A stretch of 64,000 nucleotides of DNA, taken from the NCBI GenBank assembly GCA_050043265.1, contig JBHJIR010000009.1, forward strand, positions 1-64,000, in the 5' to 3' direction. A program made the position numbers and the translations under genes. This DNA is from Pelagibius sp050043265. GTDB lineage: Bacteria > Pseudomonadota > Alphaproteobacteria > Kiloniellales > Kiloniellaceae. Positions 36,068 to 44,978 of the stretch are shown here, piece after piece; position 1 is the stretch's first letter, and each line of letters begins with the position of its first letter. The notes under the pieces are model-generated. The model was not told where the DNA came from. It did not search any database and saw nothing but the letters and a program-made list of their open reading frames with translations.

Positions 36068-39000
36068 CTATCCCCTGCCGTCGCCCGGCGGCGGGTGCAG
36101 GTCGTCGAGGATACGGCCGACCAATGCCCGCACCTCTTCCAGAGTAAAGGGTTTCTCCAGGAAGGGGCGCTTCACACGCTGCAGGAAGACCCTTGCCGAA
36201 GGGCTGAGGGTGTCGCCGGAGATGAAGGCGGTGCGCTTCAGCAGCTCGGGTTCGGTGCGCTCAAGGGTGGCATAAAGGCTGGGGCCGTCCAGCTCCGGCA
36301 TGCGCACGTCGCTCAGGATGACGTCGAAGCGCTGGCCCTCCATCAGGCGTAGCGCCTTCTGGCCGGACGCGGCGGTGACCACCCTGTGGCCTTGGGCGGC
36401 CAGGATATCGCCCAGCATCTGGGCCACTTCCGGTTCGTCGTCGATGATCAGAATGCTGGCGGCGGGCCTGGCGGCCGCTGCCGGCGGCGCTTTCGGCGCC
36501 GCGTCGGCGGTGGCGGTGCCGACCGGCAGGGCGACGGTGAACACCGTGCCGCCGCCGGGGGGGCAGTCGACGCGGATGCGGCCGTCATGCGCCTCGACGA
36601 TGCGGTGGCTGACCGCCAGACCGACGCCGGTGCCTTCGCCGACGTCCTTGGTGGTGAAGAAGGGCTCGAAAATGCGGCTCTGGATTTCCTCGGGGATACC
36701 AGGTCCGCTGTCGGCGATGGTGAGGATCACTTCGCCGGCCGCCGCGTCGTAGAAGTCGCGGATGGCCAGCACGCGGTCGGCGGGGACATCCATCATCGCC
36801 TGCTGGGCGTTGACGATGATGTTGGTGACGACCTGGTTCAATTGGTCGGAATCGCCCCACACCGGCGGCACGTCTGGCGCCATATCCAGCCGCGTTTCAA
36901 TGTTGGCGGTGCGCAGCGAATAGCCGGTGACGTCAAGGGTCACCTGTACGATGTCGCGCAGGTCGACGGCGCAGCGCCGCGGCGGCCGCTGGCGCGCCAT
37001 GGCCAGGAAGGATTTCACGATACGCGAGCAGCGGTCGGCGGCGTTGCCGATCTTGGTGGCGCGCGCGACGACCCGCGGGGCGCCGGCGGTCTCCTTCATC
37101 AGCTGGGCATGGCCGACCACGACGGAAAGCGGATTGTTCAACTCGTGGGCGACGCCGGCCAGAAGCGCGCCCAGCGCGCTCAGTTTTTCGCTCTGGTAAA
37201 GGGCGTCGCGCTGGCGCGCCATCTGTTCCTCGACGGCGTGGCGCTCGGTCAGGTCGTAGGCGCTGGCGACGATCATCTCCTCGCCCTGGTATTCGATCAG
37301 GCTGGCGGTCAGCGACACCCAGATCGGCTGGCCGTCGGCGCGGCGCAGCAGCACCTCGTAGCCCTCGACGGTGCCTTTGTCGCGCAGCTCGGCGAGATAG
37401 CGCACGCGGTCCTCCGGGTTCACATAGAGGTCGGCGATGTAGGATGGCTCGCCGGACTGCTGCATGCGGCCGAAGATCCGGCGCGAGGCGGGACTTTCGT
37501 AGATCACCAGGCCGTCCTCGGCGCGCACCATCACCACCGGCACCGGCGAGGCCTCCAGGATGGAGCGCACCAGGCTCTCGCTTTCCCGCAGCGCGCGCTC
37601 CATCTCCTTGCGGTTGGTGATGTCGGTGCGGGTGACGACGATGCCGCCCTGGCGCGTCGGCTGGTTGGAGAACTGGAACCAGCGCCCATCGGTCTGTTGG
37701 AATTCCAGGTCGGTGCAGAACTTCTGGCGCAGGCGCTTGCGCTCTTCCAGCCAGGCCTCGACGCGGCCTCCGGTGCCGGCATACTGGCCGCGTTCGGCGC
37801 CGCAGCGGATGAAATCCAGCCACGGCATGCCGGGGGTCAGCATGTCGGCGCTCATGAAGTTGAAGTCGCGGTAGCGCTGGTTGCACATTACCAGCCGGTC
37901 TTCGGCGTCGTAGAGGGCAAAGCCATCGGTCAGCGACTCCACTGCGTCCTGCAGCATTACGCGGGCCTCGCGCAGATCGGCCTCCTTGGCCAACTGGTCG
38001 GTCAGATCGACGACGGTGCCGATCGAAATGGTGCGCCCGCCCAGCTTGCCCAGCCGCGAGGAGACGGCGCCCCAGAATTCGGTCCCGTCGGATTTCTTCA
38101 GCCGGGTGACGCGGCCATCGAGGCGGCCCTTGGCGATCAGTTCATTGGTGCAGGCCTCGCGCTCTTCCGGCGTGGCGAAGGAGCGTACGGATTAGTAATT
38201 CTCGGTGACCGGCCAGCTGTAGCCCAGCAGTTCGGCCGCCGCCGGGCTGTGGTACAGCACCACGCCGCTGTAGGTGTCGGTCAGCCACAGCGGCAGCGGG
38301 TTGTTCTCCACCAGGGTGCGGAACTGCAGCTCGTTTTCGCGCAACGATTCCTCGATGCGTTTCAGCTTGGTGATGTCGGTGCGCACGTAGACCCGGCCGC
38401 CGCCGTGGATCGGGCGGGTCGAGGTCTGCAGCCAGGTGCCGTCGTGCAGCTGGAATTCGACCGGTTCCGTCTCCGAAGCCACGACCTTTTCGAGCCACTG
38501 CCTGTCGTCGGTCAGCCATTCCTTTCCGTCCCACAGCGGCGGTTCGACCTCCTGGCCGTCGAAGACTTTCATCTTCAAGCGGGCGCGCAGGTAGTTCTCT
38601 GTGGTTGCAGTGCCGACCATGGCGTCCGGCGTGCTGTCGTAGAGCGACGCGTAGGCGGCGTTGCAGAGAATCAGCCTCTGATCCTCGCCATAGATGGCAA
38701 AGCCATTGGGCAGGTTGTCGACGGCGTCGTGCAGCAGGCGCCACACCCGGCGGAGCTCTTCCTCGGCATTCACGCGCTCGCTGATGTCGTGCAGCTCGGC
38801 GACCACGGCCCGTGTATCACCCAGGGTTATGACGCTGGCCATGACCTCGACCGGCAGGCTGCTGCCATCGCCGCGTCTGGCGGTGAGGCGCAAGGGCGTC
38901 GGTGCGGCCTGCTCCCCGGTCTGGGTCAGCAACTGGGCGACGGTGTCGCGGTACGGGCCGCGGCCGCCGCTCTCCAGCAGGGTGTCGGCGAAGTCCCGAC

Positions 39001-39742
39001 CGCGCACCGCCTCGCAACTGGTGCCCAGCAAGGCCTGGGCCGCGCGGTTGCAGGCCGTCATGCGGCCGTCGCCGTCGCACAGAAAGATGGGATGCGAGGC
39101 TTGCTCGATGATGGCGCGGCGCTGGCGCAGAATTTCATCGTCGTCGGGCCGGCCGCGCCGTTCGGCGGAAATGTCGAGCAGCATGCCGGTGACGGTTATA
39201 TCTCCTGGCATATCCCCGGGCCTGTCGTCTGGCGGGTCGGCCACGGCAATCTCGTCGCGGCACCAGCGGGTGCCGCCGCCGGGCAGGGTGAGCCGGAATT
39301 CGAGAGTGGCGCCGCCCGCCGCCGCGGCCTGTGCGAGGCCCCGCTGGTAGGCTGCCCGGTCATCAGGGTGGATCAGGGGGCCGAAAGGGTCGTCGGTGCC
39401 GCAGAGTTCCTCGGCGCTGTATCCGGTCAGCTCGGCGCAGCGCCCTGCGACGTGGTCGAGCCGCAAAGCTTCCTCTTTCAGGCGGCCGCGGTAGAACAGC
39501 GCCGGCAGCCGGTCTTGCAGCAGGGTCAGGAAATCGCCCTGCAGGCCGTCAGACCGCGCCGCGCCGTGGGGAGCCTTCTGCGACGGCTTTGCCGGCGTCG
39601 GCCCGGGTGTGTGTCCCTGGGTTGCCGGTTTCGGGGTTGCCGGTTTCGGGGATGCCGGTTTTGGGGATGCCGGTTTTGCGGGCGCCGCTCTCGGGGCCGC
39701 CGGTCCCTTGGGTTTCTGCCTCTTGGAGTCCTGCATGGGCAT
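36068..39742 (-). pseudogene. PAS-domain hybrid sensor histidine kinase with an internal TAA
   Basis: One frame of about 1,225 codons broken by a single TAA (38192-38194, codon 517). From ATG 39742 (GGGGG 5 bases upstream): a linker with PASPKP-type repeats, then at least three PAS regions up to LLGYSWPVTENY. After the stop, still in frame, come the rest of that PAS, further PAS domains, HisKA with LAGVAHELNNPL, a HATPase (VTNIIVNAQQAM, DSGPGIPE, GTGVGLAVSHRIVE) and a C-terminal receiver (ILIIDDEP, DVILSDVRMPELDG). No transmembrane helix is seen, so a soluble sensor is likely. As read, the protein would end before the kinase; an internal start could still give a shorter kinase. Confidence 0.85.
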
Positions 39743-39991
39743 GGCAACCCCCTGCATCTTCGCGGTCTGGCCCGGGCGCGTAGGCAGGGTACGTGCCGAA
39801 GGCGCAATGCAGAGTAGCCGAGGGGCGCACCAGAGAAAAGGTGGCTGCGCGATACGGGAGCTGGCCGCCAAACCCGAAGGTTGCGGCTGATCCGCCCTTG
39901 CGCGTTTCGAGGGTTCTCCCATCCCTTGACCTGCCCCGGTGTGGATTGCCGGGCCGGCATTTTCCCCAAAATGCCGGCTCGGACTCGCTGT

Positions 39992-40306
39992 TTACGGTAG
40001 GAAGCGCCTGAGGCCGCGGCGGGGGTGCTCCGCAGCCTGCCGCGCGGCGCCGATGATGCCGGTGCGGTCCAGGCCGATGTCGCGCAGGGTCCGGTCGTCC
40101 AGCTTCGACAGCTCGACGACGGTCTTGCGGATCCGCCTGTCCCGCAGGCCGGCGGTGAAAAAGTTGCGTAGCGCCCGCAGCAGCCCTCGGCCGGTCTTGG
40201 CCGTGGCCCGATCGCTTGCGATTGCGTAGCTGGCTCCGCCGAAGGGGCTGACGGGCCTGCGGCCGGTCAGATTCATCGGCGAGCCGAAAACGTCAGAATT
40301 GCTCAT
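39992..40306 (-). CDS. DUF1127 domain protein
   Basis: A 104-residue basic protein. The C-terminal half has the DUF1127 pattern: arginine-rich helix then VVELSKLDDRTLRDIGLDRTGI. Short DUF1127 proteins in alphaproteobacteria bind RNA and affect phosphate and carbon metabolism and small RNA maturation; the longer N-terminal extension here (about 45 residues) is less usual. Start has GAAGAG upstream. Divergent from the DUF1007 gene. Confidence 0.85.
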   Translation of the reverse strand: MSNSDVFGSPMNLTGRRPVSPFGGASYAIASDRATAKTGRGLLRALRNFFTAGLRDRRIRKTVVELSKLDDRTLRDIGLDRTGIIGAARQAAEHPRRGLRRFLP

Positions 40307-40626
40307 GTCTCTTCACTCGGCTCTTCGGTTGTCGGTGTAGTTTGATTGCTCGCCCAAGCCGACAGTGTTCCCGGGTCCTCCAAGGGTTCGACCGTCAGTA
40401 TCAATTGACGGTATAACGCTGCGCTGTTTCGCCCCGATGTCTGCGCCGGGGGCTTTCGGTATCAATTGTTGGCCGGTCAGACCCGGACGGCTGAAACAAT
40501 TGAAACAAAGGGCCCGCGCCAAGCGGCCCGCTTGGCTGTAAGGTGGCGGCGGCGTTAACGAATTCTTCGAGCCGGGGCGGCAAGAAGGTTGATATCCGCG
40601 CTGGCGGAACCTGCAGGAGGCTGACG
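40307..40626. other. 320-base divergent intergenic region
   Basis: No gene seen. It lies between the DUF1127 gene (minus) and the DUF1007 gene (plus). A perfect 10-base direct repeat GTATCAATTG occurs at 40398-40407 and 40459-40468 in an AT-richer stretch. AGGAGG at 40615-40620 is the ribosome binding site for the DUF1007 gene. Confidence 0.5.
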
Positions 40627-41298
40627 TTGGGTGCTGTGAAGTTTTCTGTGCTGGCCGGTTTGGCGGTCCTGGCGGCTACGGCGGCGGTGCCGCGGGCGGC
40701 CTCGGCCCATCCGCACGTGTGGATCGATGCCCGCACCGAGGTGATCTTCGATGCCGAGCAGCGCGTCGCGGCGCTGCGGGTGTCGTGGCGCTTCGACGAC
40801 TTCTACAGCCTCTTTGCCATCGAGGGCCTGGATAAGGACGGCGACGGCACGGTGACCGAAGACGAATTGCGGCCGCTGGCCGAGCTGAACGTGACCTCGC
40901 TGGAGGAATACCGCTACTTCACCCACGTGGCCGCCGACGGCGCCGACCTGCCCTACGGGCCGGTTACCGAGTACGGCTCGCGCTTCGAGGACGGCATCCT
41001 CAGCCTGGAATTCGTCATTCCGCTGGAAACCCCGGTCGATCCGCGCCGTGCCCGGGTCAGCTTCAAGAGCTACGACCCGACCTTTTATATCGCTGTCGAG
41101 CCCGCCCTGCAGGACCCGGTGAGCTTTGCCGGCACGCCGCCGCCGCTGTGCCGGGCGGTGCTGGAGGAAGGGCAGGACGGCGAGACGTTGAGCCTTTCGG
41201 AAACCGATTTCCTCGACCCGTCGGCGAACCAGGGCCTCGGTGAGCTCTACGCCACCACCATCGTTCTCGTCTGCGACGCGGCGGGGGCGACCCAGTGA
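40627..41298 (+). CDS. DUF1007 family periplasmic protein
   Basis: About 223 residues. A signal peptide (hydrophobic stretch ending near PRAASA) is followed at once by HPHVWIDARTEVIFD, the DUF1007 signature with two histidines suited to metal binding; an EF-hand-like DKDGDGTVTEDEL follows. DUF1007 proteins sit next to nickel/cobalt-type transporters, as here, and probably handle a divalent metal in the periplasm. TTG at 40627 is chosen because AGGAGG precedes it by 6 bases. It overlaps the transporter gene by 4 bases (GTGA). Confidence 0.87.
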   Translation: MGAVKFSVLAGLAVLAATAAVPRAASAHPHVWIDARTEVIFDAEQRVAALRVSWRFDDFYSLFAIEGLDKDGDGTVTEDELRPLAELNVTSLEEYRYFTHVAADGADLPYGPVTEYGSRFEDGILSLEFVIPLETPVDPRRARVSFKSYDPTFYIAVEPALQDPVSFAGTPPPLCRAVLEEGQDGETLSLSETDFLDPSANQGLGELYATTIVLVCDAAGATQ

Positions 41299-41339
41299 AC
41301 TGTGGTCCGGCGAACTGTGGCCGATTGAACTGGGGTCCG
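41295..41339 (+). repeat. Three 15-bp tandem repeats over the transporter start
   Basis: GTGAACTGTGGTCCG, GCGAACTGTGGCCGA, TTGAACTGGGGTCCG, directly followed by GTG at 41340. Each unit is five codons, keeps the frame, and offers a possible start codon in units 1 and 3. Confidence 0.7.
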
Positions 41340-42419
41340 GTGAGCCTCGCCAGGGGGTTGCGGCGCTTTTTCGGTGTCCTTTGCTTCTGTCTGGCTTTGG
41401 CGCTCGGCCTGTCGCTCGGCCTTGCCCTGGCCGGGGCGGCCGCCGCGCAGTCGCCGCTGGTGGCGCCGGGCGGCAATCCGCCAGCCGCCGCCTCCGGCGG
41501 GCTGTGGCAGCAGACCCTCGGGCGGGTGCACCAGGTCCAGCGCGACCTGCACCGCCGCCTGGCCGCCGCCGTGCGCGTGGTGAACGAGGCCGGCAGCGCC
41601 GTTGCCACCCTCTCCCTGATGGCGATCTCCCTGGTCTACGGCGTCTTTCACGCCGTGGGGCCGGGCCACGGCAAGGCGGTGATCTCGGCCTACCTGCTGG
41701 CCAACGAACGCGCGGTGCGGCGCGGTATCCTGCTCGCCTTCCTGGCTTCCCTGGTGCAGGGCCTGTCGGCCATCCTGCTGGTCGGCGTGCTGGCCGCACT
41801 GCTCGACGTCGCCGGATTGGCAGTGCGCGACTCCGCCGGTTATCTGGAATCCGCCAGCTATGCCCTGGTCGCCGCCGTCGGCGCCGGAATGCTGTGGTCG
41901 CTGGCGCGCGGCGGCCATGCGCATTCCCATGCCCACTCCCACTCCCACTCCCACTCCCACGCCCATGATCACGGCGACCCGGGTCATGGTCACCACGATC
42001 ATGGCCACGACGATCATGGTCCGGACTGCGGCCACAATCCGGCGCCGGACCCGGCCCTGCTCGACGCCGCCATGGCGCGGCGGCGCGGTCTCTCCGCTGC
42101 GGCCGGGCTGGTCCTCGCGGTCGGTATCCGGCCTTGCACCGGTGCCGTACTGGTGCTGCTCTTCGCCCTGGCACAGGGCGTCTTCCTGGCCGGGGTGGCG
42201 GCGACCTTCGCGATGTCCCTCGGCACGGCGGTGACCGTCTCGGTGCTGGCCGTGCTTACCCTCTATTCCAAGCGTCTGGCTCTCGCCCTTGTTGGTTCAG
42301 GGGGCGACCGTTGGGTCGAGGCGGCCTACCGCGGGCTCGCGCTCTTCGGCGCCGGCCTGCTGTTGGTGCTCGGCGCCGGACTCTTCTGGGGATCGCTCGG
42401 CGCTGCTGGCCCCCTCTGA
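41295..42419 (+). CDS. Nickel/cobalt transporter (NicO/RcnA-type) with histidine-rich loop
   Basis: Up to 374 residues, about six membrane helices. VYGVFHAVGPGHGKAVISAYLLA carries the NicO-family HAVGPGHGK metal motif, and GIRPCTGAVLVLLFALAQG is the second conserved motif. Between them is a histidine-rich cytoplasmic or periplasmic loop (residues about 210-250, alternating HS/HA/HG/HD) for metal binding. With DUF1007 it probably moves Ni, Co or Zn across the inner membrane. Starts at GTG 41295 or, after three 15-base repeats, at GTG 41340. Confidence 0.88.
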   Translation: MNCGPANCGRLNWGPVSLARGLRRFFGVLCFCLALALGLSLGLALAGAAAAQSPLVAPGGNPPAAASGGLWQQTLGRVHQVQRDLHRRLAAAVRVVNEAGSAVATLSLMAISLVYGVFHAVGPGHGKAVISAYLLANERAVRRGILLAFLASLVQGLSAILLVGVLAALLDVAGLAVRDSAGYLESASYALVAAVGAGMLWSLARGGHAHSHAHSHSHSHSHAHDHGDPGHGHHDHGHDDHGPDCGHNPAPDPALLDAAMARRRGLSAAAGLVLAVGIRPCTGAVLVLLFALAQGVFLAGVAATFAMSLGTAVTVSVLAVLTLYSKRLALALVGSGGDRWVEAAYRGLALFGAGLLLVLGAGLFWGSLGAAGPL

Positions 42420-42798
42420 CCGCCGGCCCCTCTGACCGCCGGCCCCAGAGCGTCGGTCCCGGCGCCGCGATTCGCCAGGTGGCGGCACGAAATCGCTGGA
42501 ATACTTCGGACAAGCTCCACAGCCCCACATTTTCCCGCTGCCGAAGCGGGTTTTTGCGGCTTTTCTGACCGAAATCGCTCGCTCTGAAATCTGATTTGAC
42601 GAGTAAGTCACTGTTATGTCGTCAGAAAGTTGAAGCGTTCTCTTCTGTGGTAATCCGCACAGACCCTAACCGACCTGCCGCGTAGCCTCTCCTCATAAAC
42701 AGGCAGCCGGAGCTGCACGCCCAAGGGGCGACATCACGGGTCCGGGGCCTTGTGAGCAAGAGGTTTGGTGAGACCAGGGGAAGGGAGAGCAATCAATC
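42420..42798 (+). other. 379-base intergenic region
   Basis: No gene supported. It opens with a short tandem repeat (CTGACCGCCGGCCCC-like, two copies across the stop) and holds a terminator hairpin at 42534-42555. The second half is AT-richer and must carry the promoter of the LuxR-type gene at 42799, but no clear -35/-10 pair was found. Confidence 0.5.
42534..42555 (+). terminator. Rho-independent terminator after the transporter gene
   Basis: Stem CCCGCT (42534-42539) and AGCGGG (42545-42550) with a five-base loop, followed by five T residues and a second T-run. About 115 bases after the transporter stop. Confidence 0.75.
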
Positions 42799-43527
42799 AT
42801 GTCTGAGATCAATACACTGCTGATCGGCCGCAACCGGCTGTTTCTGGAAGGCTTGAAAAGCCTGCTGCGCGACAGTTCCTTCAACGTCAGCGGCGAAGCG
42901 AGCTGCGTTGGGGTGCTGGACGACTTCGACGAGGGCGACGCGCCCGGTTTGATCCTGATCGAGCTGCGTGGCGACGTGGCGGAACTGGTGCAGGATCTGA
43001 AGCAGCTGCAGGAAGCGCTGCCCAAATCACCGGTGGTCGTGCTGACCGACGAGCGCGAGCCGCGCACTTTGGCGGCCTGCCTGAGTGCCGGTGCGGCGGC
43101 CTTCCTGTTGAAGGACATCTCGCTGGAGGCCCTCATCCACTCGCTGAAGCTGGCCATGCTGGGTCAGAAGGTGATGCCGACCGATCTGGCGTTGGCACTG
43201 ATCAACGGGGCGGCCGGCGTGCAGCCGATCGACGGCAAGGGCATCGAGCGCTACGGCCTGTCCGACCGCGAGATGGAAATCCTGCGCTGCCTGGTGAACG
43301 GCGATGCCAACAAGGTGATCGCCAACCGCCTGGAGATCACCGAGGCGACGGTGAAGGTTCACATGAAGAGCCTGCTGCGCAAGATCAAGGCGGGCAACCG
43401 CACCCAGGCGGCGATCTGGGCACTCAACCACGGCCTGGCGCCGGGCCTGCCGTTCGGCCAGACCAGCCAGGTGCCGCGCTCTGCACCGCGGGCCAAGGAG
43501 ATGGTGCTGTCGCAGATGATGGGCTAG
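42799..43527 (+). CDS. LuxR/NarL-type regulator with degenerate receiver
   Basis: A 242-residue protein with NarL layout. The receiver half keeps the switch threonine (VVVLTD) and lysine (AAFLLKD), but the acidic pair is replaced (LLIGRNRLFLEGL) and the phospho-acceptor aspartate position reads glutamate (LILIELRGD). The C-terminal GerE domain is intact: YGLSDREMEILRCLVNGDANKVIANRLEITEATVKVHMKSLLRKI. It probably works without phosphorylation. It converges with another LuxR-type gene across a 19-base tandem repeat. Confidence 0.88.
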   Translation: MSEINTLLIGRNRLFLEGLKSLLRDSSFNVSGEASCVGVLDDFDEGDAPGLILIELRGDVAELVQDLKQLQEALPKSPVVVLTDEREPRTLAACLSAGAAAFLLKDISLEALIHSLKLAMLGQKVMPTDLALALINGAAGVQPIDGKGIERYGLSDREMEILRCLVNGDANKVIANRLEITEATVKVHMKSLLRKIKAGNRTQAAIWALNHGLAPGLPFGQTSQVPRSAPRAKEMVLSQMMG

Positions 43528-43844
43528 GCAAGTAGCCTGGTCCTCCCTGCCGCTGTCATGTGCCGAGCCGCCGGTGAGTCCGGCGGCTGACGGCGCGGCC
43601 GGCCTTACTTCAGCCGGTCCCGTGGTGTTGTGAGTCTCCTCACGGGCCACGACTTGCGGCGCACGCCGGGTCGCGACGGTTGTCCGAGCGAGACATTGTT
43701 CCGAAGAACCATCCGGGTTCCGAAGAACCATCCGGGTTTCGAAGAACCGTCCGGGTTCCGAAGAATCGTCCGGCGGGAAGCGCCGCTCCTCAGAGCAGGA
43801 GCGGCAGAGGTGACGGCCCCTTTCGCGTCCGCCGGAACAGTCGT
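43528..43844. other. 317-base gap between convergent LuxR-type genes
   Basis: No gene. The main content is a fourfold 19-base tandem repeat (43698-43773). GCCGCCGGTGAGTCCGGCGG at 43570-43589 is a dyad that could end the upstream message. Confidence 0.55.
43698..43773. repeat. Four tandem copies of a 19-bp unit
   Basis: Units at 43698-43716 and 43717-43735 are identical (GTTCCGAAGAACCATCCGG); 43736-43754 and 43755-43773 differ by two or three bases. Each unit with its neighbour forms GGTTCTTCGGAACC on the minus strand, a five-pair stem closed on a UUCG loop in units 1-2. No spacers, so not a CRISPR. Confidence 0.85.
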
Positions 43845-44564
43845 CTAGATGTCGTCGCCGTCGTCGTCGGAATCTTCATCGCCTTCCCCGTCGCTTTCCG
43901 GAAGGCCGTCGAGCAGCGGCAGCAGGACCGTGGCGGCAAGGACCGCCGCTTCGGTGCGGTTGCGGCAGCCCAGCTTGATGAGAATGGCACGGACCATCGA
44001 CTTCACCCGCGCCTCGCTCTCGTCCAGGGCCTCGGCGATGCTGCGGTTGCTGTCGCCCCCGGCCAGCAGTTTCAGGATGGCGCGTTCGCTCTGGCCCAGG
44101 CGTGACAGCATATCCAGACAGCCGGCGCAGTCGACGCCGCCGGCGCCCGCCGTGGGCAGGATCGAATAGCCGTCTTCGGCCAGCTTCAGGCTCTCTTTGA
44201 GGTATTTCAGCCCTTCGCCCAGCAGGATCAGGCCGTCGGCCCGGCAGGGCAGTTCGCCCATCATGGTGCATTTCGATTCCGGCACCGCCAGCAGCACCCG
44301 TGTGCGCTTGCCCGACCAGCGGTCGATCTGGTCTTCCAGGCTGTGGAAGCGGCTGCTGTCGTTGGCGGCGAGGATCAGATAGTCGGCATCCGGCTCACCG
44401 CGGCCGTTGGACGGGAAAATACAAATATCGCCGACGCGGGTGTTGGGCACGCCGCGCAAAGCATCCAAAAGAGGGCCGGGCTCGATACCGGCGGCGACCA
44501 CGGCGCAGCGCCGGTCGGGCGCCCCGGCGGCATTGCCGGTCTCTTTCAACTGCGGTTCGGTCAT
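43845..44564 (-). CDS. LuxR-type regulator with atypical N-terminal domain
   Basis: About 239 residues. The C-terminal half is a GerE-like helix-turn-helix (SRLGQSERAILKLLAGGDSNRSIAEALDESEARVKSMVRAILIKLGCRNRTEAAV). The N-terminal half has receiver-like length but no recognisable acidic pair or phospho-acceptor, and holds several cysteines (SKCTMMGELPC, GGVDCAGC). The tail is strongly acidic (GEGDEDSDDDGDD). ATG at 44564 chosen; GGAG lies about 12 bases upstream. Convergent with, and similar in layout to, the regulator at 42799. Target unknown. Confidence 0.78.
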   Translation of the reverse strand: MTEPQLKETGNAAGAPDRRCAVVAAGIEPGPLLDALRGVPNTRVGDICIFPSNGRGEPDADYLILAANDSSRFHSLEDQIDRWSGKRTRVLLAVPESKCTMMGELPCRADGLILLGEGLKYLKESLKLAEDGYSILPTAGAGGVDCAGCLDMLSRLGQSERAILKLLAGGDSNRSIAEALDESEARVKSMVRAILIKLGCRNRTEAAVLAATVLLPLLDGLPESDGEGDEDSDDDGDDI

Positions 44565-44849
44565 CTTGGGGGGAATCTCCTGCCTTTGCGGGGACGGCGC
44601 GGGCGGGAGGCCGGAAATCAGTCCCGGAAACACCCCAAGCGCCACATCAGGCGCAGCCTAACACGGCCCCCGGCGGGCGCCGCCGGCACAGGCATAGTAC
44701 CACCGAGGAGGTAGCGGGCGAGGAGGTAGCGGAAACGGACGGTGCGCCGGGCGAGGCGAGGGGGTTTTTGTGGGGTCGGCGTGGGGTTTTCTCGGCGGCT
44801 TGTGGCAATTCTCACAGAGGCCGGGCCGGTGCGGCGCTATCTTGGGGGC

Positions 44850-44943
44850 GTCGTTGTGGAGGTCCTCCCTCAAGCCACGGCGACAGACCTTTCTGTGAGC
44901 CCAAAGCCCCGTCCGCTGCCCATCGGACGGGGCTTTATCCTTT
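44850..44943 (+). ncRNA. Candidate trans-acting small RNA with CCUCCC loop
   Basis: Three hairpins in about 94 bases. Hairpin 1: GTCGTTGTGG (44850-44859) pairs over ten bases with CCACGGCGAC (44875-44884), with a loop containing TCCTCCCTC, complementary to Shine-Dalgarno sequences. Hairpin 2: ACAGA (44883-44887) with TCTGT (44892-44896). Hairpin 3 is a strong terminator (44903-44936) followed by T-rich sequence. CTATCT at 44837-44842 is a plausible -10, placing the start near 44850; no good -35 is seen. The layout resembles alphaproteobacterial small RNAs with anti-Shine-Dalgarno loops (for example the ar14 type); the family match is not tested. Confidence 0.5.
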
Positions 44944-44945
44944 TG
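44903..44945 (+). terminator. Strong terminator hairpin, nearly symmetric
   Basis: AAAGCCCCGTCCG (44903-44915) pairs with CGGACGGGGCTTT (44924-44936) over 13 bases with an 8-base loop, then ATCCTTTT. The plus-strand T-run suits the candidate small RNA; in the minus direction it could also stop the Crp-type gene whose stop is at 44979. Confidence 0.8.
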
Positions 44946-44978
44946 GTATGGAGCGGTTCCGTCCGGCCGGGATCCGAT

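Larger units (their letters stand above)
44565..44978. other. 414-base gap holding a candidate small RNA
   Basis: No protein gene supported between the two minus-strand regulators. The plus strand carries a small RNA-like unit at 44850-44943 ending in a strong terminator. The remainder (44565-44840) is GC-rich with no clear feature. Confidence 0.55.

Noticed and set aside
28149..38194. Altered genetic code or programmed read-through to explain three internal stops
   Set aside because: TAA and TAG both end many intact genes here, the three stops share no obvious read-through context, and one lesion elsewhere is a frameshift; nonsense changes or sequence errors are simpler.
36386..39817. Very long plus-strand open frame opposite the hybrid kinase
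   Set aside because: No motifs, biased shadow composition; the minus strand encodes recognisable PAS, HisKA, HATPase and receiver domains.
40307..40626. Cobalamin or other metal riboswitch before the DUF1007/nickel-cobalt genes
   Set aside because: No B12-box-like GCCACTG or comparable conserved core; only short direct repeats are visible.
43698..43773. Possible CRISPR array
   Set aside because: Repeats abut directly with no spacers and no cas genes are present.
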